Shown piece by piece: positions 52,428 through 60,416 of a stretch of DNA of 64,000 bases (position 1 is the first letter of the stretch; every line of letters starts with the position of its first letter). The stretch is from NCBI RefSeq assembly GCF_016907975.1, contig NZ_JAFBCY010000003.1, forward strand, positions 434,001 to 498,000, in the 5' to 3' direction. The position numbers and the translations under genes were made by a program. This DNA is from Methylopila capsulata. GTDB lineage: Bacteria; Pseudomonadota; Alphaproteobacteria; Rhizobiales; Methylopilaceae. Below the pieces are notes generated by a model. It made no database searches. It saw only the letters and a program-made list of their open reading frames with translations, and was not told where the DNA came from.

Positions 52428-54902
52428 TCATCCGGCTTTCCTGAGAGGCTGCGGCGTGGCGGTCTCCACGCCTTGCGAACCCAGGAACGGCTTGAGGCTC
52501 GCCCTCACCGGCAGCCGTTCCCCGCCCGCGTCGATCGTGAGCCGCAGCGCGTCCAACGCCTGCTGGTCCGGCGCGCGGGCGGCGTCGATCCAAGCTATCG
52601 CGACGACGCCCCCGAGCGTCGCGCCATAGGCGGCGGAGGTCACCTCGCCGACGGCGACGTCGTCCGCCAGCAGCAGTTCGCCGCCCCAGGCCATCTGCGC
52701 GCCGGGCTCCGGGCCGAGCAGCGAGACCAGCCGCTTCGTCGGCGCAGGCCCCGCGCGGGCGGCCATTAGGGCGTCGCGGCCGATGAAGTCGCCCTTGGCG
52801 AGGTTGACCACAAAACCGAGGTCGCAGGCGTCGGGCGTAAGGTCCGGCGAGGTCTCGCGCCCCCACGCGCGGAACCCCTTCTCGATGCGCAGCGCGTCGA
52901 GGGCGTAGTAGCCGGCGTCGCGCAGGCCGAAGGCTGCGCCCGCGGCCGTCAGCGCGTCGTAGACGCCGGCCGCGAACTCGGTCGCGACCGTAAGCTCGTA
53001 GCCGAGCTCGCCGGCGTAGGAGCGGCGGGCGGCGAGCACGGTCGCGAAGCCGACCGCGATCTCGCGCACGGCGTTCGGCGGAAACGCCGCGTCGTCGAGG
53101 GCGGCGTCGGTCAACGTCGCGAGCAGGTCGCGGGAGCGCGGGCCCATCAGGCCGAGCACGGCGTAGGCCGAGGTAACGTCGGTCAGCGTCGCCCGCGCGT
53201 CGCCGAGGTGGCGCCGGATCCAGTCGGCGTCGCGCACCGGCTGGCCGGAGCCCGCGACGATCAGGAACGCGTCGCGGCCGACCCGCGCGACGGTGACCTC
53301 CGTCTCGATGCCGGCGCGGCGGTTCAGCATCGGCGTATAGGCGCTGTCGCCGACGGCGAGCGCCATGTCGGCGGCGCAGAGCCGCTGCAGCGCGGCCTCA
53401 GAATCCGGGCCCTCCAGCCGCAGCTTGGCGAAGGAGGTCATGTCGAACAGCGCCACCGCCTCGCGCGCCGCGCGTTGCTCGGCGGCGCAGGCCTCCAGCC
53501 AGTTCGGCCGGCCGAAGCCATAGGCGATCTCGCGGTCGTGGGCGCCTGTGGCGAAGTAGTTCGCTCGCTCCCAGCCCATCTTGGAGCCGAAGACGGCGCC
53601 CTTGGCCTTCAGCCGCTCGTAGACCGGCGAGGTGCGGAACGGCCGCGCGGTGACGAGTTCGCGGTTCGGCCAGGGCATGGCGTAGTGCAGGCCGAGCGTC
53701 TCCTTCACCCGCTCCTTCAGCCAGGCCGGGTTGGCGTTGAAGGCGGCGAAGCGGCGGATGTCGACGGGCCAGAGATCCTGCGTCGGTTCGCCCGCGACGA
53801 TCCATTCCGCGAGCGCGCGCCCCGCCCCGCCGGCGGAGGCGATGCCGGCGGAGTTGAAGCCGGCGCCCACGAACAGGCCCCGCACCTCCGACGTCTCGCC
53901 CAGCAGGAAGTTGTTGTCCGGCGTGAAGCTCTCCGGCCCGTTGACGGTGGTGCGGATCGCCGCGGTCTCGAGCGCGGGCACGCGCGTGAGCGCGTTCTCC
54001 ATCAGGATCTCGAACTGATCGTGGTCGTCCGGCAGCAGCTGGAACTCGAAGTCGTCCGGAATCCCGCCCATGCCCCAGGGCTTGGCGTCCGGCTCGAAGC
54101 CGCCCATCACAAGGCCGCCGACCTCCTCCTTGAAGTAGATGAAGCCGTCGGGGTCGCGCATGACGGGCAGGTCGGGATGCACGCCGTCGATGCGCTCGGT
54201 GACGAGGTAGAAGTGTTCGGCCGAGTGCAGCGGAATCGAGACCCCGCACATCTTGCCGAACTGGCGCGACCATTGCCCGGCGCAGATCGCCGCCGTCTCG
54301 CAGGCGATCTCGCCCCGGCTGGTCGCAACGCCACGGATGCGGCCGTCCGTGATGGTGACGCCGGTCACCCGTGTCTTCTCAAAGATCCGGGCGCCGCCGG
54401 TCCGCGCGCCCCGCGCCAGCGCCTGGGTGAGGTCGGTCGGGTTGGCCTTGCCGTCGCCCGGCAGCCAGACGCCGCCGACGAGATCGTCGGTGCGCATCAC
54501 AGGCCATTTTTCGCCGGCCTCGGCGGGCGTCAGCTCGTGGATCTCGACGCCTTGCGCCCGCGCCGAGGCGATGGTGCGCCGGAGCTGGGTCATGCGCTCG
54601 GCCGTCCGGGCGACCGACACCGAGCCGCACTGCTTCCAGCCCGTGCCGAGGCCCGTCTCGGCCTCGAGCCGCGCGTAAAGCTCGGTCGAGTAGCGGATCA
54701 GCCGGGTCATGCTGGCCTGCGAGCGCAGTTGGCCCACGAGCCCCGCCGCGTGCCAGGTCGTCCCGCTCGACAGCCGCCCCTGCTCCAGCACCACGACGTC
54801 GCGATGGCCGAGCTGCGTCAGGTGATAGGCCAGCGAGCAGCCCACAATGCCGCCGCCGATGATGACGACCTCGGCCTGGGTGGGAAAGGTCGGTTCGGTC
54901 AT
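52428..54902 (-). CDS. FAD oxidoreductase with C-terminal GcvT domain (dimethylglycine/sarcosine dehydrogenase-like)
   Basis: 824 residues. The N-terminal DAO-type FAD domain has VVIIGGGIVGCSLAYHL (about 12-28) and SSGTTWHAAGLVGQL, where H51 matches the histidine that binds FAD covalently in dimethylglycine and sarcosine dehydrogenases. FAO-type linker motifs (ANYFATGAHDREIAYGFGRPNW) lead into a GcvT/aminomethyltransferase half (LDALRIEKGFRAWGRETSPDLTPDACDLGFVV). Such enzymes remove N-methyl groups and may pass the one-carbon unit to tetrahydrofolate. It lies next to the phn cluster, followed by a DMT transporter and preceded by a DeoR gene. Substrate could be a glycine betaine product or N-methyl-AEP; unresolved. 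Confidence 0.88.
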   Translation of the reverse strand: MTEPTFPTQAEVVIIGGGIVGCSLAYHLTQLGHRDVVVLEQGRLSSGTTWHAAGLVGQLRSQASMTRLIRYSTELYARLEAETGLGTGWKQCGSVSVARTAERMTQLRRTIASARAQGVEIHELTPAEAGEKWPVMRTDDLVGGVWLPGDGKANPTDLTQALARGARTGGARIFEKTRVTGVTITDGRIRGVATSRGEIACETAAICAGQWSRQFGKMCGVSIPLHSAEHFYLVTERIDGVHPDLPVMRDPDGFIYFKEEVGGLVMGGFEPDAKPWGMGGIPDDFEFQLLPDDHDQFEILMENALTRVPALETAAIRTTVNGPESFTPDNNFLLGETSEVRGLFVGAGFNSAGIASAGGAGRALAEWIVAGEPTQDLWPVDIRRFAAFNANPAWLKERVKETLGLHYAMPWPNRELVTARPFRTSPVYERLKAKGAVFGSKMGWERANYFATGAHDREIAYGFGRPNWLEACAAEQRAAREAVALFDMTSFAKLRLEGPDSEAALQRLCAADMALAVGDSAYTPMLNRRAGIETEVTVARVGRDAFLIVAGSGQPVRDADWIRRHLGDARATLTDVTSAYAVLGLMGPRSRDLLATLTDAALDDAAFPPNAVREIAVGFATVLAARRSYAGELGYELTVATEFAAGVYDALTAAGAAFGLRDAGYYALDALRIEKGFRAWGRETSPDLTPDACDLGFVVNLAKGDFIGRDALMAARAGPAPTKRLVSLLGPEPGAQMAWGGELLLADDVAVGEVTSAAYGATLGGVVAIAWIDAARAPDQQALDALRLTIDAGGERLPVRASLKPFLGSQGVETATPQPLRKAG

Positions 54903-54954
54903 GGCGCGGCCTCCAGCGAGAGCCGAACCCTAGCCGCAGAAAATTCCAAATCCA

Positions 54955-54978
54955 ATCATAAAATCACAAAATATCACA
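54955..54978. promoter_or_regulatory. Tandem ATCACA-type repeats upstream of FAD/GcvT gene
   Basis: ATCATA (54955-54960), ATCACA (54963-54968) and ATCACA (54973-54978), the last two exactly 10 bp apart, in an AT-rich island between the DeoR stop and the FAD gene start. DeoR regulators often bind short direct repeats spaced by one helical turn, so this is a candidate operator. Confidence 0.5.
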
Positions 54979-55755
54979 TTATGAGGCCTTGGCGACGAGG
55001 CACGGGATCTGCTGCGCGGCCAGCGACGCCTTCATCTGCCGCGGCGGCGGGGCGTCGACGATCACCCCCGCCGGCGCGCGGGTCCAGGTGATGCGCGCCG
55101 GGCCGGCGCGCCCGAATTTGCCATGGTCGGCGATCAGATAGCTCTGCCGCGCGATGTCGATCATGACCGACCGCGTCTCGGCGGCGAGGCGCGAAAACAC
55201 CGTGACGTCGCCTTCCATCGTGATCCCGCCGACGCCGACGAACACCAGGTCGACGCGGTGGCGGGCCAGCGCGGCGATGACGTCGACGCCGACCGTCGCG
55301 CCGTCGTCCGGGTCGACCTCTCCGCCCAGCACGGTGACCTTCAGGCCGGCGCGGCTCAGCAGGAGAGCGTCCACCAACGACGTCGCGCAGACCGAGACGT
55401 CCTTCGGCGACGACGCCGCGAGCGCGACCGCGACCGCGTGGGTGGTCGCGCCCGAATCGAGCAGGACGACCATGCCCGGCTCGATCAGCGCGGCGGCGGC
55501 GCGTCCGATCGCGGTCTTGCCGGCGGCGTTCTCGCGGATCCGCTCGGCGTAGGGCGGCTCGCCGACGCCCCGCTTGAGCGCGCCGCCGTGGACCACGTCG
55601 AGACGGCCTTGCGCCGCCAGCGCCTTGAGGTCGCGCCGGATCGTCTCGCGCGACACGCCGAAGCTCTCGGCGAGGGCCTCGACGCTGACGGAGCGCTCCG
55701 CGTCGACCCGCTCAAGGATGTCGTAGAGCCGCTTGGCGGCGATAGGGCGGGACAT
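54979..55755 (-). CDS. DeoR-family regulator next to FAD/GcvT enzyme
   Basis: 258 residues. The N-terminal winged helix has VSVEALAESFGVSRETIRRDLKALAAQGRLDVVHGGAL (about 23-60, DeoR signature). The effector domain has LDSGATTHAVAVAL, VCATSLVDALLLS and VFVGVGGITMEGDVTVFSRLAAETRSVMI. The TRSVMI and DHGKFGR motifs are those of the sugar-phosphate sensing pocket, yet the target appears to be an amine-oxidising enzyme, so the real ligand is unclear. Stop codon abuts the candidate operator for the downstream gene. Confidence 0.88.
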   Translation of the reverse strand: MSRPIAAKRLYDILERVDAERSVSVEALAESFGVSRETIRRDLKALAAQGRLDVVHGGALKRGVGEPPYAERIRENAAGKTAIGRAAAALIEPGMVVLLDSGATTHAVAVALAASSPKDVSVCATSLVDALLLSRAGLKVTVLGGEVDPDDGATVGVDVIAALARHRVDLVFVGVGGITMEGDVTVFSRLAAETRSVMIDIARQSYLIADHGKFGRAGPARITWTRAPAGVIVDAPPPRQMKASLAAQQIPCLVAKAS

Positions 55756-55834
55756 GGAAGGAACGCTCTCCGAACGGAGCCGGCAGTGTGGGGACGGACC
55801 TCGGCGGTGGCAACAACGCCCGCCCGCAGGAGCC

Positions 55835-56785
55835 TCAGGCGGAAGCTTGCATGCTCCGGGCGGCGCGCCGCAGCGCCTGGGGCGGATGGCCGTAGGCGCG
55901 CAGAAAAGCGCGCCGCATGCGGTCGGGATCGACGAAGCCCGCCTCCTGCGCGATCACCTCGTTCGACAGTCGCCCGGCTTCGAGCATCTGGCGCGCGGCC
56001 TCCACCCGCAGGGTCTCGACCGCCTTGGCGGGCGACTGGCCGGTCTCGGAACGAAACGCGCGGCTGAACTGCCGGGGGCTGAGCCGCGCGACCTCCGCGA
56101 GCCGCTCGACGGAGAGATCGATTGCGATGTTTTCACGCGCGAAGGCCAGCGCCGTCTGGATGCGGTCGGAGGCGGGCTTCAGGTCCAGCATCGCGGAGAA
56201 CTGCGACTGCCCGCCGGCGCGCAGATGATAGACCACGAGCCGCTTGGCGATCGTACGGGCGACCGCCTCGCCGACGTCGGCCGCGACGAGGGCGAGCGCG
56301 AGGTCGATGCACGCCGTCATGCCGGCCGAGGTCCAGACGCCGCGGTCCTCGATGAAGATCCGGTCCTCCTCGACCTTCACCTTCGGGTAGCGTCGCTGCA
56401 GGTCGCGGCCGCGCGCCCAGTGCGTGGTCGCCCGCCGCCCGTCGAGCAGGCCGGCCTCCGCGAGAAAGAACGCCCCCGTGCAGATCGACGCCGTGCGGCG
56501 CGAAGCGGCGGCCGCCTCCTTCAGGAATGCGATCAGGCCGGGCGTGCTCGGGCGGTCGCCGAGGCCGCCGGTCATCATGACGGTGTCGAAGCCAGGCGCG
56601 CCGAACGGCCGACTGTCCACCCCGGCGCCGAACGAACTTGGCGTCACGCCGCCGGTCTCCGACAGCATCTCGACGGCGTAGGCCGGTTCGCCGAGCGCGG
56701 CGTTCGCGAGCTCGAACACCGTTCCCACCGCGAGATCGAGCGCCTGGAAGCCCGGAAAGATGATCAGTCCGACGGTGCGCGTCAT
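55835..56785 (-). CDS. GlxA-type AraC-family regulator (DJ-1/PfpI-like sensor domain)
   Basis: 316 residues from ATG (MTRTVGLIIFPGFQALDLA). The first 180 residues are a class I glutamine-amidotransferase-like (DJ-1/PfpI) domain with the nucleophile-elbow Cys in SICTGAFFLAEAGLLDGRRATTHW. The C-terminal AraC domain has two helix-turn-helix units (LSVERLAEVARLSPRQFSRAFRSETGQSP and EVIAQEAGFVDPDRMRRAFLRAYGHPPQALR). It is divergent from the SDR/Mo-hydroxylase/MATE operon and probably controls it. An inverted repeat ATGTCTC/GAGACAT overlaps its own start. Confidence 0.9.
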   Translation of the reverse strand: MTRTVGLIIFPGFQALDLAVGTVFELANAALGEPAYAVEMLSETGGVTPSSFGAGVDSRPFGAPGFDTVMMTGGLGDRPSTPGLIAFLKEAAAASRRTASICTGAFFLAEAGLLDGRRATTHWARGRDLQRRYPKVKVEEDRIFIEDRGVWTSAGMTACIDLALALVAADVGEAVARTIAKRLVVYHLRAGGQSQFSAMLDLKPASDRIQTALAFARENIAIDLSVERLAEVARLSPRQFSRAFRSETGQSPAKAVETLRVEAARQMLEAGRLSNEVIAQEAGFVDPDRMRRAFLRAYGHPPQALRRAARSMQASA

Positions 56786-56820
56786 GTCTCGAAAAGCCGG
56801 ATAAATGACATTTGAGACAT
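56784..56820. promoter_or_regulatory. Inverted repeat in GlxA/SDR divergent promoter
   Basis: ATGTCTC (56784-56790) is the exact reverse complement of GAGACAT (56814-56820), 23 bases apart, overlapping the regulator's start codon. A related ATGACAT lies just before the right arm. Possible AraC-type autoregulatory site. Confidence 0.4.
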
Positions 56821-56875
56821 AGCGGTACGCGCCTAGCCTCAGCTCGTCAAATTGGCGTCGGCGAAGGAGAGCGAC

Positions 56876-57691
56876 ATGGCGAACACCGCGGGCAAAGGAA
56901 CGGCGCTTGTGACGGGCGCGTCCTCCGGCATCGGCGCCGTCTACGCGGACCGGCTGGCGAAGCGAGGCTACGATCTCGTGCTCGTCGCCCGCGACGAGAC
57001 GCGCCTTGCGGCGCTCGCCGAACGCCTGGTCGCCGAGACCGGCGTGACGGTCGAACCGCTTAAGGCCGATCTGAACGCGCAGGCCGATCTCGCCGTCGTG
57101 GAGCGCCGCCTGCGGGACGACGCCAGCATCGCGCTGCTGGTCAACAACGCCGGGGTCGCCGCGGTCACGCCCGTGATCCACACCGACGTCGACCAGCTCG
57201 ACGCCATGATCCGCCTCAACGTAGTGGCCGCGACCCGCCTTGCGGCGGTCGCCGGCGCAGCCTTCGCCGCCCGCGGCGCCGGCTCCATCATCAACATCGC
57301 GTCGGTCGTCGCCCTCGCGCCCGAAATGCTGAACGGCGTCTACAGCGCCTCGAAGGCCTACGTGCTCGCCCTCACCCAGGCCATGAGCCACGAGCTCGCC
57401 TCCTCCGGCGTCAGGCTGCAGGCGGTGCTGCCGGGCGTCACCGCGACCGAGATCTGGGAGAGGGCCGGCCATGGGCTGGAGAAGCTCCCGGCCGAGATGG
57501 TGATGGGCGCCGGCGAGATGGTGGACGCGGCGCTCGCGGGCTTCGACCAGGGCGAACTGGTGACCATCCCGTCCCTGCCGGACCTCGGCCAATGGGAGTC
57601 GCTGGAGGCCGCCCGCAAGGCGCTCGCTCCCAACCTCTCCCGCAACCACGCCGCCGACCGCTACCGGTCGGGCCTCACGGCCGCGGCGTAA
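56876..57691 (+). CDS. Short-chain dehydrogenase/reductase
   Basis: 271 residues from the ATG with AAGGAG upstream. Rossmann motif TGASSGIGAVYADRLAKRG (about 14-32), LVNNAGVA, catalytic Ser-Tyr-Lys in INIASVVALAPEMLNGVYSASKAYVLAL (Y and K of YSASK). It is an NAD(P)-dependent oxidoreductase on a hydroxyl or carbonyl; the substrate is unknown. First gene of an operon with a Mo-hydroxylase, 12 bp before the iron-sulfur subunit gene, suggesting sequential oxidation of an alcohol or aldehyde. Confidence 0.9.
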   Translation: MANTAGKGTALVTGASSGIGAVYADRLAKRGYDLVLVARDETRLAALAERLVAETGVTVEPLKADLNAQADLAVVERRLRDDASIALLVNNAGVAAVTPVIHTDVDQLDAMIRLNVVAATRLAAVAGAAFAARGAGSIINIASVVALAPEMLNGVYSASKAYVLALTQAMSHELASSGVRLQAVLPGVTATEIWERAGHGLEKLPAEMVMGAGEMVDAALAGFDQGELVTIPSLPDLGQWESLEAARKALAPNLSRNHAADRYRSGLTAAA

Positions 57692-57703
57692 GGGAGGGCG
57701 GCC

Positions 57704-58150
57704 ATGTACGACGTCGACATCAACGGCAAGATTCTCAAAGCCGACGCGGAGCCCGGCACGCCGCTGCTCTGGGTGCTGCGCGACACGCTCGGGATGACCG
57801 GCACGAAATACGGTTGCGGGATCGCCCAGTGCGGGGCCTGCACCGTGCTCGTCGACGGGCAGGCGACCCGCTCGTGCCAGCTCCCGATCGAAGCGGTCGA
57901 GCAGTCGAAGATCACCACGATCGAGGCCATCGAGCAGGACGAGATCGGCCGCAAGGTCGTCGAGGCCTGGGTCGCGGCGCAGGTGCCGCAGTGCGGCTAC
58001 TGCCAGTCCGGCCAGGTGATGGCCGCGACGGCTTTGCTCAAGGAGACGCCCAGGCCGACCGACGCCGACATCAGCGACGCGATGAGCAACCTCTGCCGTT
58101 GCGGCACCTACAACGCGATCGCCGCCGCCGTGCGGCGGGCCGCGGCCTGA
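57704..58150 (+). CDS. [2Fe-2S] subunit of xanthine-oxidase-family hydroxylase (IorA-like)
   Basis: 148 residues. The N-terminal plant-type ferredoxin cluster has C38, C43, C46 and C58 (YGCGIAQCGACTVLVDG). The second, helical cluster domain has C97, C100, C131 and C133 (QCGYCQSGQ, LCRCGTY). All eight ligands are present. It passes electrons from the molybdenum subunit encoded next. The two-subunit layout without a separate FAD subunit matches isoquinoline 1-oxidoreductase and periplasmic aldehyde oxidoreductases. No signal peptide is present; export would depend on the Tat-targeted partner. Confidence 0.93.
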   Translation: MYDVDINGKILKADAEPGTPLLWVLRDTLGMTGTKYGCGIAQCGACTVLVDGQATRSCQLPIEAVEQSKITTIEAIEQDEIGRKVVEAWVAAQVPQCGYCQSGQVMAATALLKETPRPTDADISDAMSNLCRCGTYNAIAAAVRRAAA

Positions 58151-58163
58151 GGAGGCGACGCCG

Positions 58164-60416
58164 ATGAACGCTCTCACGCCTTTCGATCTCGACGCCGCCA
58201 CGCAGCTTCCCGCGCCCGACGGCGTCTCCAACCTCTCCCGGCGCCGTTTCCTCGGCGTCGCGGCCGGCGCGCTGGTGCTCGGCGTCGCGCTGCCGACGGG
58301 CAAGGCGATGGCCCAGGCCGAGGGCGCCGGAGCGATCGCGCCGAAGCCCGGCACGCGCGTGCCGGCCTTCCTCGAAATCCGGCCCGACGGAACCGTAAAG
58401 CTGCTCAGTCCCTTCATCGAGGGCGGCCAGGGCATCAACACCGCGCTGGCGCAGATCGTCGGCGAGGAGCTCGACGTGACCCCCGAGCGCTTCGTGGTGG
58501 AGTGCGCGCCTCCAGGGCCGGACTACGCGCTCGTCAACGGCCTCCGGCTCACCGGCGGCAGCTTCTCGACGCGATCGAGTTACGCCGCGATGCGCCGCCT
58601 CGGCGCGACCGCGCGCGAGATGCTGATCCGCGCCGCCGCCGCCAAGCTCAAGGTCCAGGACGGCGAACTCGCGACCGAGGACGGCAAGGTGGTCCACGCC
58701 GCCTCCAGCCGTTCGATCGGCTACGGAGAGCTCGCAGGCGAGGCCTTGCTGCTGCAGCCGAAGGAGGACGTCGCCCTCCGCGACCCCAAGACCTTCCGCT
58801 ACATCCGCCAGCCGGTCGCAAGACTGGACGTGCGCGACAAGTCCACGGGGCGCGCGATCTATGCCATCGACCAGAAGGTCGAGGGCATGCTTTACGCCGC
58901 CGTCCAGCACGCGGCCGCGTTCGGCACGGAGCCGAAGGCGCTTCTGAACGAGGCGGACGTCAAGGCGATGCCCGGCGTGCACTCGGTCCATCTGCTGCCG
59001 GGCGCGATCGCTGTCACGGCCGACACCTGGTGGCGCGCCTGCAAGGCCGTGGAAGCCCTGAAGGCCGACTGGTCGACGCCGGCGGCGCAGGGCGTCGACA
59101 CCGTCTCGGCCGGGTTCTCGTCCGAGGCCATGCTCGCGGCCCTCAAGGCGTCGGCGGATCCGGGGCTGCCGTCGGAGACCGAGGGCGACGCCGACGCCGC
59201 CTTCGCCAAGGCCGCGAAGGTGATCGAGGCCGACTACGACGCGCCCTATCTCGCGCACGCCCAGCTCGAACCGCCCTCCAGCATCGCGCGCATGAACGCG
59301 GACGGAACGCTCGACCTCTGGGTCCCGAACCAGATGCCCGAACTGTTCCAGATGATCGCGGGACAGACCGCCGGCCTGACGCCGGACAAGGTGAAGATCC
59401 ATTCGCCGCTGCTGGGCGGGTTCTTCGGCCGGCACTTCATGTACGGCCCCGCGAACCCCTTCCCGCAGGCGATCCTGCTCGCGAAGGCGACGGGTCGGCC
59501 GGTCAAGGTGCTGTGGTCGCGGGAAGAGGAGTTCCTCAACGACGCCATCCGCCCGCTGAGCTTCAGCCGCTTCCGCGCCGCGCTCGACGGCGCCGGAAAC
59601 CCGACCGCGATCGACGTCCGCACCGTCGGCGAGGGCCCGATCGGCCGCTGGTTCGGCGCGATCTTCAAGGCGCCGGTGGACTCGTCTGCGGTCGAGGGCA
59701 TCGTCGAGAAGCCCTACGCCATCCCGAACCGGAAGATGGCGTTCGCCAAACTCCCCCACCCCGTCACCATCGCGTTCTGGCGATCGGTCGGGCATTCGAT
59801 GAACGACTTCTTCTACGAGAGCTTCCTCGACGAAATCGCGGCCGCCGGAAACAACGACCCCTACGCGCTCCGGCTCGCGCTGCTGAAGGACAAGCCGCGC
59901 CATCTGACCTTGCTGAAGACGGTCGCCGAGCTTTCCGGCGGCTGGACGCGCGGCCCCTACGAGGTCGACGGGGTGAAGCGCGCCCGCGGCGTCGCCCTGG
60001 CCTCGCCGTTCGGGTCCGAGACCGCGACCATCGCCGAGGCGTCGATCGAAGACGGCGCGGCGCGCGTCCACCGGCTCTGGATCGCGATCGACCCCGGCTC
60101 GATCGTGAACCCCGCGATCGTCAAGGCGCAGGTGGAGTCCGCCGCGGCGCTCGGGCTCTCCTCGGCCCTGTTCGAGCAGGTCGTCTACAAGGACGGCGTC
60201 CGGCAGCAGAAGAACTACGACAGCTACAAGATCCTGGCGCGCGACCACATGCCCGAGGTGCACGTGGCGATCGTCGAGAGCGGCGCGCCCATGGGCGGGA
60301 TCGGCGAGCCCGGCCTTCCCGGCGTGCCGCCCGCGGTCGCCAATGCGCTCGCGGCGCTGACCGGCGAGCGCATCCGCAGCCTGCCGATCGCGAAAGCGAA
60401 GCTGTCGGGGGTATGA
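58164..60416 (+). CDS. Molybdopterin-binding subunit of aldehyde/isoquinoline-type hydroxylase (IorB-like)
   Basis: 750 residues. A twin-arginine signal (LSRRRFLGVAAGALVLG, about 23-39) targets it to the periplasm. Molybdopterin-binding segments include EGGQGINTALAQIVGEELDV, GGFFGRHFMYGPA and the C-terminal GGIGEPGLPGVPPAVANAL, whose Glu is the catalytic base of the family. It hydroxylates a carbonyl or N-heterocycle with water as oxygen source. It makes a pair with the preceding iron-sulfur subunit. No cytochrome c domain or gene is attached, so the electron acceptor is unknown. Overlaps the MATE gene by four bases. Confidence 0.92.
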   Translation: MNALTPFDLDAATQLPAPDGVSNLSRRRFLGVAAGALVLGVALPTGKAMAQAEGAGAIAPKPGTRVPAFLEIRPDGTVKLLSPFIEGGQGINTALAQIVGEELDVTPERFVVECAPPGPDYALVNGLRLTGGSFSTRSSYAAMRRLGATAREMLIRAAAAKLKVQDGELATEDGKVVHAASSRSIGYGELAGEALLLQPKEDVALRDPKTFRYIRQPVARLDVRDKSTGRAIYAIDQKVEGMLYAAVQHAAAFGTEPKALLNEADVKAMPGVHSVHLLPGAIAVTADTWWRACKAVEALKADWSTPAAQGVDTVSAGFSSEAMLAALKASADPGLPSETEGDADAAFAKAAKVIEADYDAPYLAHAQLEPPSSIARMNADGTLDLWVPNQMPELFQMIAGQTAGLTPDKVKIHSPLLGGFFGRHFMYGPANPFPQAILLAKATGRPVKVLWSREEEFLNDAIRPLSFSRFRAALDGAGNPTAIDVRTVGEGPIGRWFGAIFKAPVDSSAVEGIVEKPYAIPNRKMAFAKLPHPVTIAFWRSVGHSMNDFFYESFLDEIAAAGNNDPYALRLALLKDKPRHLTLLKTVAELSGGWTRGPYEVDGVKRARGVALASPFGSETATIAEASIEDGAARVHRLWIAIDPGSIVNPAIVKAQVESAAALGLSSALFEQVVYKDGVRQQKNYDSYKILARDHMPEVHVAIVESGAPMGGIGEPGLPGVPPAVANALAALTGERIRSLPIAKAKLSGV

